From NCBI RefSeq assembly GCF_004337985.1, contig NC_043741.1, forward strand, positions 2,859,348 through 2,923,347: a stretch of DNA of 64,000 nucleotides. Direction: 5' to 3'. The stretch comes from Pyricularia pennisetigena. Lineage: Eukaryota; Ascomycota; Sordariomycetes; Magnaporthales; Pyriculariaceae. A program made the position numbers and the translations under genes. The notes beneath the pieces are model-generated. The model saw nothing but the letters and a program-made list of their open reading frames with translations, had not been told where the DNA came from and searched no databases. Position 1 is the stretch's first letter, and each line of letters starts with the position of its first letter. Below, in pieces: positions 11,309-21,650 of this stretch.

Positions 11309-12526
11309 TTAACCCAATAGTTTCAGCCCGCCTTTAGTCTTCTGACCAGGCCTCACGATGCCACCCGGGTTATGAGGCCCAAGGCGCGGCTCATAGCCAC
11401 CACCACCACCGCCGCCGCCGCCGCCGCCGCCGCCTCCGCCTCCACTGCCCCCTCCACCATTGCCCTTCCTCTTGTCGTTCCTCCCGCCGTGCCTCTTGTC
11501 CGGTTTGACGGTGGTGACCTTGATCTCGGTGTTGGCCTTTCTGCACGTGACCGGGTGGCTCTGGATGTACTTGCCATTCATCTCCTTTGCGGCCTGGAAA
11601 AAATCGTCGGGGTCGCTGAAGCTAACGAACCCGTATCCTTTGCTTTTGTTGGTGCGCTTGTCCCGTATGACCTTTGACTTTTGCACGCTCTTCCACCGCG
11701 AAAACGCCTTGAGCAGCGACTCGTCCGTCGTCTCGCCCGCCAAGTTGCCGACAAAGAGCCGCAGGTGCGTCGGGTCCCACTCCACCAGCGTGTCGTCGGC
11801 CCATTTCTTGCCGCCTCCGGACCGGTATACCGTCTTCTTGCGCTCCTCCCCGTTGGCGCCCGCTTCGGCCTGCTCCGGCTGCTGCGCCTGCTGCGCCTGC
11901 GGGTACTGCGACGTCGCGTCCGGGCCGATGGGCCCAACCACCGCCGGGTCTGTCTCGCTCCTGGGCAGGTAGGCGCTCTGCCACTGTGCCATCTGCGCCG
12001 CCATTTCGGCCTCCTCGCTCTGCGCCGAGACAGGTCCAGCCACCGGGGCTACCGCTCCCGCTGCTCCCGGGACGGGGAACGGATTTCTGATCTGTGGTCC
12101 TGCGCCGTAGCTCGCCGCACCTGGCTGGGCGTTCGGCTGCCGGTAGCTATTATATCCGGACGAATAGGTCGTCGCGCCGCCGCCCGTGCTGGCGCCGCCG
12201 CCGTATCCTCCCCTCCCGTACCCGCCAGAGTTCCTCACGGGCATGGCCGTGGGCGCCGCCGAGTATGAGGGGTATGACGTCGTCGGAGGTGCGCCATAGC
12301 GACCTGGCGGCGCCGAGTAGCCCGGCGCGGCGGCGGCGGTGGCGGCGGGGTAGCCTGGGGGCGCCGAGTAGGTGCTGGGGGACGAAAAGGTGGAGGAGAA
12401 TCTAGATGTTGCCTGAGGTCCGATCGGCTGCTGTTGCTGATGTTGTTTGCTTGCCGGGGCGGCGGGTGGCCGGGGTGGGAGAGATGGGTGCGCCGAAGGG
12501 ACTCCTGGGGGACCCGGATACGACAT
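11309..12526 (-). CDS. RRM RNA-binding protein, RBM42-like
   Basis: Single exon, 405 residues, starting MSYPGPPG. Residues 1-170 are a low-complexity Pro/Ala/Gly/Tyr/Ser region. Then comes an acidic/Gln segment (EEAEMAAQMAQWQSAYLP) typical of RBM42 relatives, a short basic linker (YRSGGGKKWADDTLVEWDP) and one RRM at about residues 255-332 with RNP2 (LRLFVGNL) and RNP1 (KGYGFVSF) intact. The C-terminus has a run of more than fifteen glycines and ends GGLKLLG. RBM42-type proteins have one C-terminal RRM and are linked to pre-mRNA splicing and mRNP granules, so a nuclear RNA role is likely by family. The glycine run is encoded by an expandable GCC/GCN triplet tract near 11400-11440. Confidence 0.92.
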   Translation of the reverse strand: MSYPGPPGVPSAHPSLPPRPPAAPASKQHQQQQPIGPQATSRFSSTFSSPSTYSAPPGYPAATAAAAPGYSAPPGRYGAPPTTSYPSYSAAPTAMPVRNSGGYGRGGYGGGASTGGGATTYSSGYNSYRQPNAQPGAASYGAGPQIRNPFPVPGAAGAVAPVAGPVSAQSEEAEMAAQMAQWQSAYLPRSETDPAVVGPIGPDATSQYPQAQQAQQPEQAEAGANGEERKKTVYRSGGGKKWADDTLVEWDPTHLRLFVGNLAGETTDESLLKAFSRWKSVQKSKVIRDKRTNKSKGYGFVSFSDPDDFFQAAKEMNGKYIQSHPVTCRKANTEIKVTTVKPDKRHGGRNDKRKGNGGGGSGGGGGGGGGGGGGGGGYEPRLGPHNPGGIVRPGQKTKGGLKLLG

Positions 12527-14388
12527 GATGAACTTCAGGCTTTCTCGACGTTGTTTTTCTTCTTTCTTTATGATAGGCTTTGCTCAGAAAAACGTACCTG
12601 GCAGATAAGCCTTGGAAAGCCGTTTGCCGTGTGTAGATGGATGAACGGTTCTTGTTAGGTGAGTGATTGTGCTTCGATGCGATTCCGGCGCGACGCGACA
12701 GACGTTGAAAAGAGCCTGGCAAGCTCTGCCATTTCGGCAAGGATAGCACGTAATGTCCCCATTCATTGCATGGATATCTCCACAACTATTCACGTGACCG
12801 TCAATGCAGCCCAAATCACGTGCACCCCTGAGCCAAACCATCAAAATATCAAACTAAGCAGTATATTGAACGACTGAGATTTCAAGCCTGCGACATATCA
12901 GCCGTGGCCGGCCAGGCTGGCTAGTCGCTTTATGGGCTATTCTCATGCCTAACACTAACTAGGCCATTTAAGAACACACATAATCGCGCAGCAGTCCCAT
13001 CCTCGCTCTCACGTCCACCCAGACTTGGTCGCAAGCATACATCGGCGAGAATTTCTATTGCAAGAACCGATGGACTACTGGTTTTGAAGTAGCTCTACCC
13101 ATTTGTATCTTTTTTACTTATTTTTTGTCTCAACACCGAGGCCCCAGCATGTGCATTATCGGCCTTCAAGTATTACTGTGTTCCATATGCCAGGAACGAG
13201 GAAAGAGAACAAGTCAAAAAAAAAAAAAAGTAGCAGAATTCTTTGTCACAGTCAGTGTTACAGCACCACTCCCGTGTGGACGGAAGACAACTGTCCGTCC
13301 CGTGTGTATACAAATACAACACACGCTTGCTGGAGTGACCGCTGATCTCCATTGGCATGTTGTCACGGCTCGGGAAGGATGCCACGCTCCTCGTCTCTCA
13401 TGCCTTGGCTGCATTTAGTTGCACGCCCCTATCGTCGTCATCAAGATCTTGGGGTCGTGCTGTCATTGGCTTTGTGGTGTCATTTATTTGTGTCGCTTGG
13501 ACTACCTACAAGTCCACAACCGCAGGTTTTGATAAGTGTGGATCCATGTTAACCAACGTCAAAATAGGCTTTTTTTTTATTTCCGGGAACTATAGTAGTA
13601 CTGCGTATAGTTCCCTCCATCTAAACCTTCACCGACCTATCGACGGGCTGAGTGGAGTTGAATACGACGGTAACAAGGAAAGGACTAAAATCAAATTGCG
13701 CGGTCGTAGAGTCGCAGCCAAGCAGTCCTAGAAACTAAGAAAAGATTTTAACAGCCAAGACGAGGACGTTATGGAAGTGGATTCGCACCCGAGGGGCTGG
13801 GCGGCAAACCGCCCCCTTTACCTATGTGGCCGAAACTCTTGTCGTTTCGGAAGGTCGGTTTTCGGATCCAGGGGTTAAGGTAAGGGGTTAGTTCGGTCAA
13901 CAGCTAGACTTCCAAGTAGACCAAGAAACCAAGCAAATGATGCATCGATTTCCCGAGGACGTGGAAGCTGTGAATGAACATGTAAAAATTCCATTCGTGA
14001 ATGACAGAAATGTACTGGTGTCTGCCTAGAATTTTCTCCTAGGTCTCAGCTATCGTCACAAGAACGAACAGCGGATGACAAAATATGATCCCTTCATCAA
14101 ACCATGAAGAGCTATCAACCGCCCCGAATGACCACCACTTCAGATAGCCAAATTTGTTCGGCAAATTAGACCAAAAGAAGAGGAGAAATAAAATACTAAT
14201 AATAATAGTAATAAACATAAAAAAGTAATGTGTATACATTGACCACTGACCCCTTCGAAAGATGAGAAGAAAAGAATCCCATGAAACCACCTGGGCTTTG
14301 CTATTCTGTGTTTGTCTTTTTGTCTCAATACACAAATCACAAAATCTCTGCAACCCAACCGCCAATCAAAATAAAAATCGCATTTGCT
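12527..14388. other. Intergenic region between two minus-strand genes
   Basis: This holds the promoter and pyrimidine-rich leader of the RRM gene (the bases before its ATG read GTTTTTCTTCTTTCTTT on the minus strand) and the 3' flank of the GPI-anchored protein gene. Short A tracts occur near 13217-13229. No ORF here has family resemblance. Confidence 0.45.
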
Positions 14389-16881
14389 TTACATCACGAG
14401 GTAAGCACCAACAAGTCCGGCGATGCTCGCCGCAAGGACCCTAGTTGCTGCCAAGGATCCAGCAGCGTTGTCCGGGCCCTGGCCCTGCACCACGCCACCG
14501 GGGAAGGCGACGGTTTGAGCCGCGTTGGGCACCGTCAGCACCGAAGTGAAGCCGTTGGAAGCGACGATGGTCGACAGGGTCGGCCTGGCCGTCGCGGTGC
14601 CACCCACACCAGCAACACCGCTGGGAAGGCCGGCCGTCGCGGTGCCGCCGACACCAGCAACACCGCTGGGGAGGCCGGCCGCACCAGTCCCGGTAGGGCG
14701 GGGAGGGAGGGTCTGGCTGCTGCTTGCCGTGCGTCCGCCGGTTCCAGGTAGGGGCTGCGAGTTGGAGCCCCCGCCCGTCGTCGAGTTGGTACCACCGGGC
14801 AGGGGGGCAAGGTCGGCGTTTTCATTTCCATCCCTCGTGGAGTCGGTGTCCGGAAGGGGCTGAGAAGCACCACCTTCGGTAGAGTCGGTGGCATCAGGCA
14901 GAGGGGTGGGGTTGGCGTTTCCATTTCCACCCCTCGTAGAGTCGGTGTTGCCCGGGAGGGGCTGGGAAGCGCCGCCATCGGTAGGGTTGGTGGCGCCGGG
15001 CAGAGGGGCAAGGCTGGCATTTCCGCCTGTGGTAGAGTTGGTGTTTCCTGGCAAGGGCCGAAGAGCGCCGCCAGTAGTGGAGTTGGTTGCACCGGGCAGG
15101 GGAGTAAGAGTGGAGTTACCGCCGGTGGTCGAGTTCGCGGCGCCGGGCAGAGGAGCAAGGGTGGAGTTACCGCCGGTGGTCGAGTTCGCGGCGCCGGGCA
15201 GAGGAGCAAGGGTGGAGTTACCGCCGGTGGTCGAGTTCGCGGCGCCGGGCAGAGGAGTAAGGGTGGAGTTTCCCCCAGTGGTGGAGTTGGTAGCGCCTGG
15301 AAGAGGAATAAGGGTGGAGTTGCCGCCGGTGGTCGAGTTCGCGGCGCCGGGCAGAGGCGCCAGAGTGGTGCCGTTACCGGCGGCGCCGCCTTCAGTAGAG
15401 TTAGTGGCACCAGGCAGAGGCGTCAGAGAGGTCCCGTTACCGGCAGCACCTCCCTCGGTAGAGTTAGTAGCATCAGGCAGAGGGACCAAGGTGGTACCGT
15501 TACCAGCCGCGGCGTCGTCCTCAGGCGTAGTAGAGTTGATAGCACCTGGCAGGGGCTCGAGCGCACCAGGGGCCGTGGTGTTGGTCGGATCGGCGCCAGG
15601 GAGGGGCTGGAGGGCTTCGGGGACACCCGAGGTCACGGGGTCTGCAACGCCGACAGTGCCTTCTGTCGAGTTGGTAACAGGGAATGGCGCGGCCGGGTCG
15701 GTGCCTGTGGGAACTGCGGGAAGGCCTGAGAGAACAGGGCTGACAGAGGCTTCGGGCGAGGCGGAAAGCACAGGGGTGGTTGCCGCAGGCGCTTCTACCG
15801 GTGGGACGCTCAGAGATGGTACAGGGACGGCGCTCGATGGAATGGCCGATGATTCTTCGGGCAGTGCAACAGAGGAGAGAACAGGAAGCTCAGAAGCTCC
15901 AGAGGCAGGCACTGTGACCGATGAGGCTTCAGAGACAAGAGCGCTCGAGGCGCTAACCGTTGGCACGGCACTGTTGATCCGAGAGAAACTTTGGATACCG
16001 CGTACGGGCGAGGCAGCAGCGGGGGGCGCAGAAGGGGCCACGGGAGGCACCGACGAAGCGGCGGGAGGGGCGGACGGCGAGACGACTGCGGCTGCAGAGG
16101 TGGGTACAACTACAATAACACCAGGGGTGGTCCGTCCAGGAGTGGCAACAGGCGCGGCGTTGTTCTGCCCAGGGAGTGGTAGCAGAGCTCCTGGGGTGGT
16201 GGTGGCACGGCCGGAGGCAGGGACACTAGCGGCAGGAGGGCTGGTGAAAATGCCAACCTGGGTGGTGGTGCCTGTTCGCTCTGAGATAGGGGTGAAGGCG
16301 GGAGGGAGAGATGGGAGCTCCTGCAGTTGGCTGGCTGGGACGGCAGTGTTATCGTTGTTGTTGTTGTTGTTGTTGTTGTTCGCCCCAGGAAGCTCTCGAA
16401 GCCCTCCTGCGCCACCGGCGGCACCAGCACCAGCACCAGCACCAGCACCGGCGCCGTTTCCGTTTCCGTTACCTTTTCCTTTGCCCTGTCCTTGTTCCCG
16501 GTCCTCTCCAGTCGGACGCTCTACCTCAGCATCCTTGTTGCCAGCGTTGCCTCGACCGTTACCTTCGGCGCTGTTCCGGTCTCCTTGTTGGCGTTCTCCG
16601 TTGCCCTGCTCCTTCTCGTTCTGCTCGCCGGCCCGTCCGTTACCCTGGCCCTGGCCCCGACCGTTGTCTCCTTCCGGGCGTGCCTCGTTTTTTCCCTCAT
16701 TCCCAGGGTTTCCCAGCTGGGCACCGTTTCCAGCTCCGACCTCGGCTCCGGGTGCGGCTCGGTTGCCGCCTGCCTCGATGGCACCACCGGTGGCGTTCTC
16801 GGTTTGGTTCTGAAGTTGCTGGGCATTGCTGATGGCCACGGTCAGCAGCAAGCTGGCCAATGCGCTCTTTGAGAACCTCAT
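14389..16881 (-). CDS. GPI-anchored, repeat-rich cell wall protein (adhesin-like)
   Basis: Single exon, 830 residues. It begins with a secretion signal (MRFSKSALASLLLTVAISNA, cleavage likely after A20) and ends with a hydrophobic tail (LAASIAGLVGAYLVM) preceded by small residues, as in GPI-anchored proteins. Residues about 25-170 are Gly/Asn/Glu/Arg-rich, followed by a run of nine Asn. The middle is Ser/Pro/Ala/Val-rich and suited to O-mannosylation. Residues about 400-740 are degenerate repeats built on PLPGAANSTTGGNSTL with many NST/NTT N-glycosylation sequons. There are no conserved cysteines and no catalytic domain, so a structural or adhesive wall role is an inference from composition. 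Repeat number probably varies between strains. Confidence 0.88.
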   Translation of the reverse strand: MRFSKSALASLLLTVAISNAQQLQNQTENATGGAIEAGGNRAAPGAEVGAGNGAQLGNPGNEGKNEARPEGDNGRGQGQGNGRAGEQNEKEQGNGERQQGDRNSAEGNGRGNAGNKDAEVERPTGEDREQGQGKGKGNGNGNGAGAGAGAGAGAAGGAGGLRELPGANNNNNNNNNDNTAVPASQLQELPSLPPAFTPISERTGTTTQVGIFTSPPAASVPASGRATTTPGALLPLPGQNNAAPVATPGRTTPGVIVVVPTSAAAVVSPSAPPAASSVPPVAPSAPPAAASPVRGIQSFSRINSAVPTVSASSALVSEASSVTVPASGASELPVLSSVALPEESSAIPSSAVPVPSLSVPPVEAPAATTPVLSASPEASVSPVLSGLPAVPTGTDPAAPFPVTNSTEGTVGVADPVTSGVPEALQPLPGADPTNTTAPGALEPLPGAINSTTPEDDAAAGNGTTLVPLPDATNSTEGGAAGNGTSLTPLPGATNSTEGGAAGNGTTLAPLPGAANSTTGGNSTLIPLPGATNSTTGGNSTLTPLPGAANSTTGGNSTLAPLPGAANSTTGGNSTLAPLPGAANSTTGGNSTLTPLPGATNSTTGGALRPLPGNTNSTTGGNASLAPLPGATNPTDGGASQPLPGNTDSTRGGNGNANPTPLPDATDSTEGGASQPLPDTDSTRDGNENADLAPLPGGTNSTTGGGSNSQPLPGTGGRTASSSQTLPPRPTGTGAAGLPSGVAGVGGTATAGLPSGVAGVGGTATARPTLSTIVASNGFTSVLTVPNAAQTVAFPGGVVQGQGPDNAAGSLAATRVLAASIAGLVGAYLVM
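15111..15263 (-). repeat. Three near-identical 51-bp coding repeats
   Basis: The plus-strand phrase TGGAGTTACCGCCGGTGGTC recurs at 51-base spacing (15111, 15162, 15213), each copy encoding the 17-residue unit GNSTLAPLPGAANSTTG of the GPI-anchored protein. More diverged copies flank it on both sides. Near identity at the DNA level points to recent duplication or conversion among units. Confidence 0.9.
16351..16380 (-). repeat. Triplet repeat encoding poly-asparagine
   Basis: A GTT repeat on the plus strand (AAC on the coding strand) gives nine consecutive Asn residues in the GPI-anchored protein. A CACCAG hexamer repeat lies shortly after it on the plus strand, coding for alternating Gly-Ala. 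Confidence 0.85.
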
Positions 16882-19800
16882 TTTGTTTATGTGATGGGCC
16901 TGTTTGTTTTTAGAATTATTGTTGGCTCTCGGTATCGTAGACTGTAAATGAAGACGCGCGATGTATCGCTGAGGTATATGCGAGAATCGATTTTGTGTAT
17001 AAGAATAAGATATCTAAGTGGCTCAGTAAACGAATGATAGGTATTCACAAAACTAATCTGGCCTGCAGTTTCGAAAGGAAGGAACCTGCTGTCAAAGCTG
17101 AAAGGAGAAGTGAAAAATGAAGCCAAGGTTTAGGCAAAAGTGTAGGTGTAATGAAGGAGAGTGGAAAGAAGGAAAGAAAGAAAGAAAGAATGTAAGAAAG
17201 CCAGAGAAAGAAACCACAAGATGGAAGACGGGGGACCAAGTAAACATGAGATTATTTTTTTCCCCCTCCCCTAGACACGAGCTAATTACCAAGAGACAAA
17301 TCTCAGCCCAGCCATGCCTTATTCCCCTTTCCCCGGACGGGGCCCATGACAATTTGAAAGGTGTGTGATTTGTGACGGAGCATATGTTTGAAGCCCTTGC
17401 AAGTCATCGTCTTGGCCCCGCGACCTTGCCGTGATTGCCAAGCACGATGCCGCTATCCAGATCTGGTTGTGGTCCTGGCTCAGGGTGCCGTAGAAGCGAA
17501 ATAATAGAAATGGATTCTTCCTCCGAAGGACCCCGGCCCATTTTCCAAGTACAGAATAGGCCGAATGGGTGATGCTTGTCAAACTTGCTTGCACGCTTGT
17601 GCAAACATGATGAATGAACGTACTGTACAGTACTCGGTAGATATTTCATTTTGCGAGGCCTGCTCGTCAAAAATGGAAAAAGAATATTTCCTTCATGTTC
17701 CGTGACCCATACTAGCTAACAGTATCACTCAATCAAGTAGGCTAGCTGGTGTTAACAGTGGACTGGACCACCAAAAATGCTCAGTCGCGAAGTCCTTGGC
17801 AGCGAAGCGACGAAACATGATCCAAGTGACATTGATCGATGGATGCCAAGGAGAATAAAAAAAAAAAAGTAATAGATGCCTTCCCTCTGCCCCATGGCGT
17901 GTAAACACTCTCGCAGCAGGGAAAGCAAGAAGGATGGATTTCTCGATGCTGATCGAACAGTGTGACGGCAATTGGGACTGGCAGGCCAACGGAACGTCGT
18001 GTTTGTCGCTGGAGGGCATGTATCAGAAAATCAGGGGCTGTTGTAGATGCACCCAACAAAAGGGAATCTGGACCATAAGGTTGAAAATAAGCATCAACTG
18101 CCAAAGCCATGGGACGACATTTCTTCGATGTTGAATTTCATCCGTTCATGCTCCGAAGGGGATGGTGTGGGGCTAGGATCAAGAGGTGGGCTGGGTGGGG
18201 GATGATGATGATGACTCCTGTGTGGGCATCAAATCCCTGTCCTTGCAGATTTTGAAACCTTGCTCGCTAAAGCTGCAAGAGGGTATCAGCCCCCAAAAAA
18301 GACGAGCCTCAATTGTTCATTATAATGATCACTTCATGTACTTATGGCGTTTTTTTCACTGCTGCTCAAACGGCCCCTGAGTGGATGTGAGAGTGGGCCA
18401 AGCAAAGCTGAATTGGAGTGCGGTCTGCACTCTGAGCGAATCATCTGTCTACATCATCACATACTACAGTATATCTCCCCTGGTTTTAAATTTTCCGTAC
18501 AACATGTTTGTAGCGTGTGGCGTTTTCAAGTGTGGGAGGCTTAGGGCTATGGCTGAGTTAGGTACGTACAAGTGGATGCAGATGCCCATGTGTACGGCTG
18601 ATGCAGGGTCATTCATCGTGGAAAAATGTTTCGAGAAAAGGCAGCGGCGTATTGCTTTGTCATTTTGTGGCTAGCCATGCTGTGTTTACAGCAGAACGTG
18701 GCATCTGACAGCATCCACATAGCATTATGTTTGCTCGTTCAAGGTACCTACCTGAGGAACAATTCGGTTCTTGGCAATCATTCGCTTTGGTCACTTCATG
18801 AAAACTGGTCTAGGCTAATATCTTGCTGGGACTATTGTCCTCGCCGCTTCGTACCCACCGGTAATATAACAGTAATGGTGAGAATCATGACGCGTATATA
18901 AGAAACCTGCCTAACTAAACTCGCCTCCATAACTTATCAAGGGTCGACCAAAGCGCAGCTGGCCTCGAATTTGGCCATTTTGATCCTTCGGGGTCATCGT
19001 CGACTATACCCAGTCTCGCCTGTCAAGCTAGTTGCCCCCGAGTTGGGAGTGCGAGCTTGTGGTGGTCCGAGAAACTGCCACGGGCTTCCAGAAAATTATT
19101 GTACTATTCCTCTCTGTTTATCAAACCCTGGGATGTATTTAGATAATCTTAGAATATCTTTCGGCTTCTATGAGAAATTGTGGAATCATGCGCAAGTCAC
19201 AGCACCCAGTACTTACCCATGTATGCTACGATATGTACTCGCTGAATTTGGTGTCAATGCCTGTGGAAAGAAATGCTTTGAGAAGATTCAGAGAGAAAAA
19301 GGTCAGTATGCGAATGATGCGTAAGTAGGCAAGTATATGAGCAAACAAGCAGGCAAACGGATGAGCCAGTGACAAAGGGTTGAAAAAGAGGACAGGCAAG
19401 AAACAGTAATTCAAAAGCAAACTTATGGCTTTGGCCTTCTAGGAACACGGAAGCGGGAGAATTGGTGATTTAGGGCCAAAGGAAGATAGGTAAAACAGTG
19501 GGAGCGAGCCAGTATATCGATAGATCTTTGACCACCTGAGTTGGTGTCAAAGCAGCATTTATTCAACCTTCTGATAGCTTCAATCTCACGCTCTTGATTT
19601 GCCCAAAAGAATGTGGAGGAACAGTCGTACGGACGCAAACAAACGCACATGTACCCCTTTTGGCTGCTCCACTTGTCTATGGTGGTTATATCAACGTCTA
19701 TAAAACGACAAACCAATGGTCGATTTCCTCTGTTCTTCCACCCGCACTTTTTAGTCACCTTTACTTCATATACTTCAAGTTGAGAACGACTTGTTTCTCA

Positions 19801-19978
19801 TCTCAACATTCCTCTCTTGACTTCTCTGCGATCTCCCAAGAGCTTCCTACCACTCTCGGATATCTAACAACACACAAAACGCATGCAATCCCGCAAGAAA
19901 GTGCGCAGAAATCCACGGTCAACTTGAACTCAGATTCTACTCACTTTCCCACCAACTCTTCCTGCATCATCATCCAAG
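16882..19978. other. Intergenic region with simple repeats
   Basis: The first few hundred bases are the upstream region of the GPI-anchored protein gene. Beyond that are a GAAA-rich purine tract near 17160-17200, a GAT tandem near 18203-18213 and a TATA-type promoter before the next gene. Two small open frames near 18626-18901 and 18971-19324 cannot be confirmed (see findings). Confidence 0.45.
19699..19705 (+). promoter_or_regulatory. TATA box candidate
   Basis: TATAAAA followed closely by CCAAT, then a leader rich in C, T and A running about 240 bases to the ATG of the downstream coiled-coil protein gene. Spacing predicts transcription starting near 19730. Confidence 0.55.
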
Positions 19979-20977
19979 ATGCGCCACCAGTCATCGTCGC
20001 CTACTGTGATTGACTTCATATCCGGCAGCTCTCACATCTCAGATGGAGACGACGATCAGAACCATCAGCATTGTCCCCACGGAGCATACGGAGCTCGACT
20101 GCCTGAACTGACCATGGATCCCAACCAGGCTCTTCATGAACATCTTGCGTTCATGGTTGGGAGTCTCCACAATCGTGTCTCCCGTCTCGAGGACAAGCTT
20201 CTTGAAGCCAAGCCTGAGACTAGTAATGCGGCCGCAATCAACGAGATCAAAAGCCAGATCTCGCAGCTTCATGTCAGCCAGAAGGCTTTGAAGACGTCCG
20301 ATGAGCTCATCCTGAAGCAGCTCAAGGATGTGGTCAAAGCCAATGAAGTCATCATGGCAGGCATCGATTCCATCCTTGCAAAGCTCGACAATCGAGCCAA
20401 GGCTGTGGAGGGCTTTAAGGGACGGGCTGAGCGGCAGCTCAAAGATGATGTTCTGCCTGCGTCGAAGCGCAATCTGTACGATTTTCTCAGCCCCAAGTTC
20501 GAGAGATTCAAGCGATTGAACACCCTGGAGCGTTCTGGCCTGGACCCGGACCCATACGAGGAGATGTATGAGGACATCTTCCCCCGGCAGCGCGATGCTC
20601 CAAAGGCTCAATCCAACGGTGCTTACAGCAACCTCTCCGGCCTCCACACCGGGCTCGAGGACAAAGAGGAGCAAAGCGCAACTGTATCATCAATCACAGC
20701 TGCCGAGAAACTTACGTCTCTCAAGAACACCCCGGAGGTCCCCGACCACAGTCCTGGACTCCCCGTTCGGAAGAAGATGGATCCTACCTTGGCGCTTCCC
20801 AGAAACAAAGCTCCAGTTCGCCAGGGTATCTGCCCAACATGCAGCAAAGTGAACTGTACAGCTCGAGTTCACGGCCTGCCAGATCGGGTCCCCTCGACTG
20901 TAGTTCCTCGAGCTCCTTATTCCTTGGCCGACATCCACTTTACTCGCATTCACGGCACGGAACCAATGGACCCTTGA
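19979..20977 (+). CDS. Coiled-coil protein with C-terminal Cys/His motif, unknown function
   Basis: Single exon, 332 residues, starting MRHQSSSPTVIDFI. I do not recognise the family. Residues about 55-145 are a strongly heptad-like helical region (HNRVSRLEDKLLEAK, then NEIKSQISQLHVSQKALK and LILKQLKDVVKANEVIMAGI), so a dimeric coiled coil is likely. A basic/aromatic segment follows (RNLYDFLSPKFERFKRL), then an acidic, disordered linker. Near the end C285, C288, C293 and H298 form CX2CX4CX4H, a possible small zinc site. There is no signal peptide or membrane segment. A TATA-led promoter precedes it, and a 49-base A tract follows the stop after about 80 bases. Codon use looks genuinely coding, with many C/G-ending codons. 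Confidence 0.75.
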   Translation: MRHQSSSPTVIDFISGSSHISDGDDDQNHQHCPHGAYGARLPELTMDPNQALHEHLAFMVGSLHNRVSRLEDKLLEAKPETSNAAAINEIKSQISQLHVSQKALKTSDELILKQLKDVVKANEVIMAGIDSILAKLDNRAKAVEGFKGRAERQLKDDVLPASKRNLYDFLSPKFERFKRLNTLERSGLDPDPYEEMYEDIFPRQRDAPKAQSNGAYSNLSGLHTGLEDKEEQSATVSSITAAEKLTSLKNTPEVPDHSPGLPVRKKMDPTLALPRNKAPVRQGICPTCSKVNCTARVHGLPDRVPSTVVPRAPYSLADIHFTRIHGTEPMDP

Positions 20978-21054
20978 TTCATGAGTCTGCCCCAGGGCTC
21001 GACTCGGCATCATAGATACTAGATGGTATGTGAGAGCATGCTTTTAAAGGCCCT

Positions 21055-21110
<56 letters not shown>

Positions 21111-21650
21111 GAGCTGACTTTGGCATGCAGGTTCTGGGAGAGCGAGAAAGTTGCACACCCGGAAACCGGTTGCTGATAGTCGGTCCAGACAACATCACCT
21201 AATTTCCTGGGGAAGAGTCATTACGTTGTCTAGGTATTACCTGTGCACTCATAATGTCCTCTGCAGTATCAGTTTTCTTAATGCTGCTCCAAAGCAGGCA
21301 GTAGTTAGATCGGCATGTCGTTGGCTCGTTGTTTCCATCTCCGCAATGAACGACATCCAAGCCCAAGTTGTTTGGGCAGTCGGTCAGAAGCACACTTATT
21401 CTTGTGTGCAGTTGTTGCTAGTGGCAGTCGAGAACGCTTCTTTTCAAGTAAACTCATAAAATGTCGAGAAGGGAGGCTTTGCTAGGGACAAATGCCCGCG
21501 ACCGGGTTAGACCACCTGATATAGTTGTTACCCTCTTGCCTGGAGACACTACTTCTCCTCAATATTTTCCAGATTACTGGGTGTATTCTCTATCCTGTCA
21601 TCTGCTCTATGTGTTCATCTATGCAATCCAACAAAGCTATGGCGTAAGGT
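20978..21650. other. Convergent intergenic region with poly(A) tract
   Basis: 3' flanks of the coiled-coil protein gene (plus) and the Apd1-like gene (minus). It holds the 49-base A tract listed separately and no credible ORF. Confidence 0.5.
21058..21106 (+). repeat. 49-base A homopolymer
   Basis: The longest homopolymer in the window, on the sense strand of the upstream intronless gene and about 80 bases past its stop codon. It could be a simple repeat or the remnant of a reverse-transcribed poly(A) tail. Its exact length in the assembly is likely unreliable. Confidence 0.9.

Noticed and set aside
15111..15263. Regular 51-bp repeats considered as a CRISPR-like array
   Set aside because: The repeats are coding, in frame and contiguous without unique spacers, and the DNA is eukaryotic.
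14888..16813. 641-codon open frame on the plus strand opposite the GPI-anchored protein gene
   Set aside because: It is the antisense of a GC-rich repetitive gene. The translation is Pro/Gly/Val monotony with no signal peptide or domain, whereas the minus-strand frame has a signal peptide and GPI tail.
20039..20674. 211-codon minus-strand frame opposite the coiled-coil protein gene
   Set aside because: Shadow of the plus-strand gene. The plus-strand frame has the promoter, heptads and a better start context.
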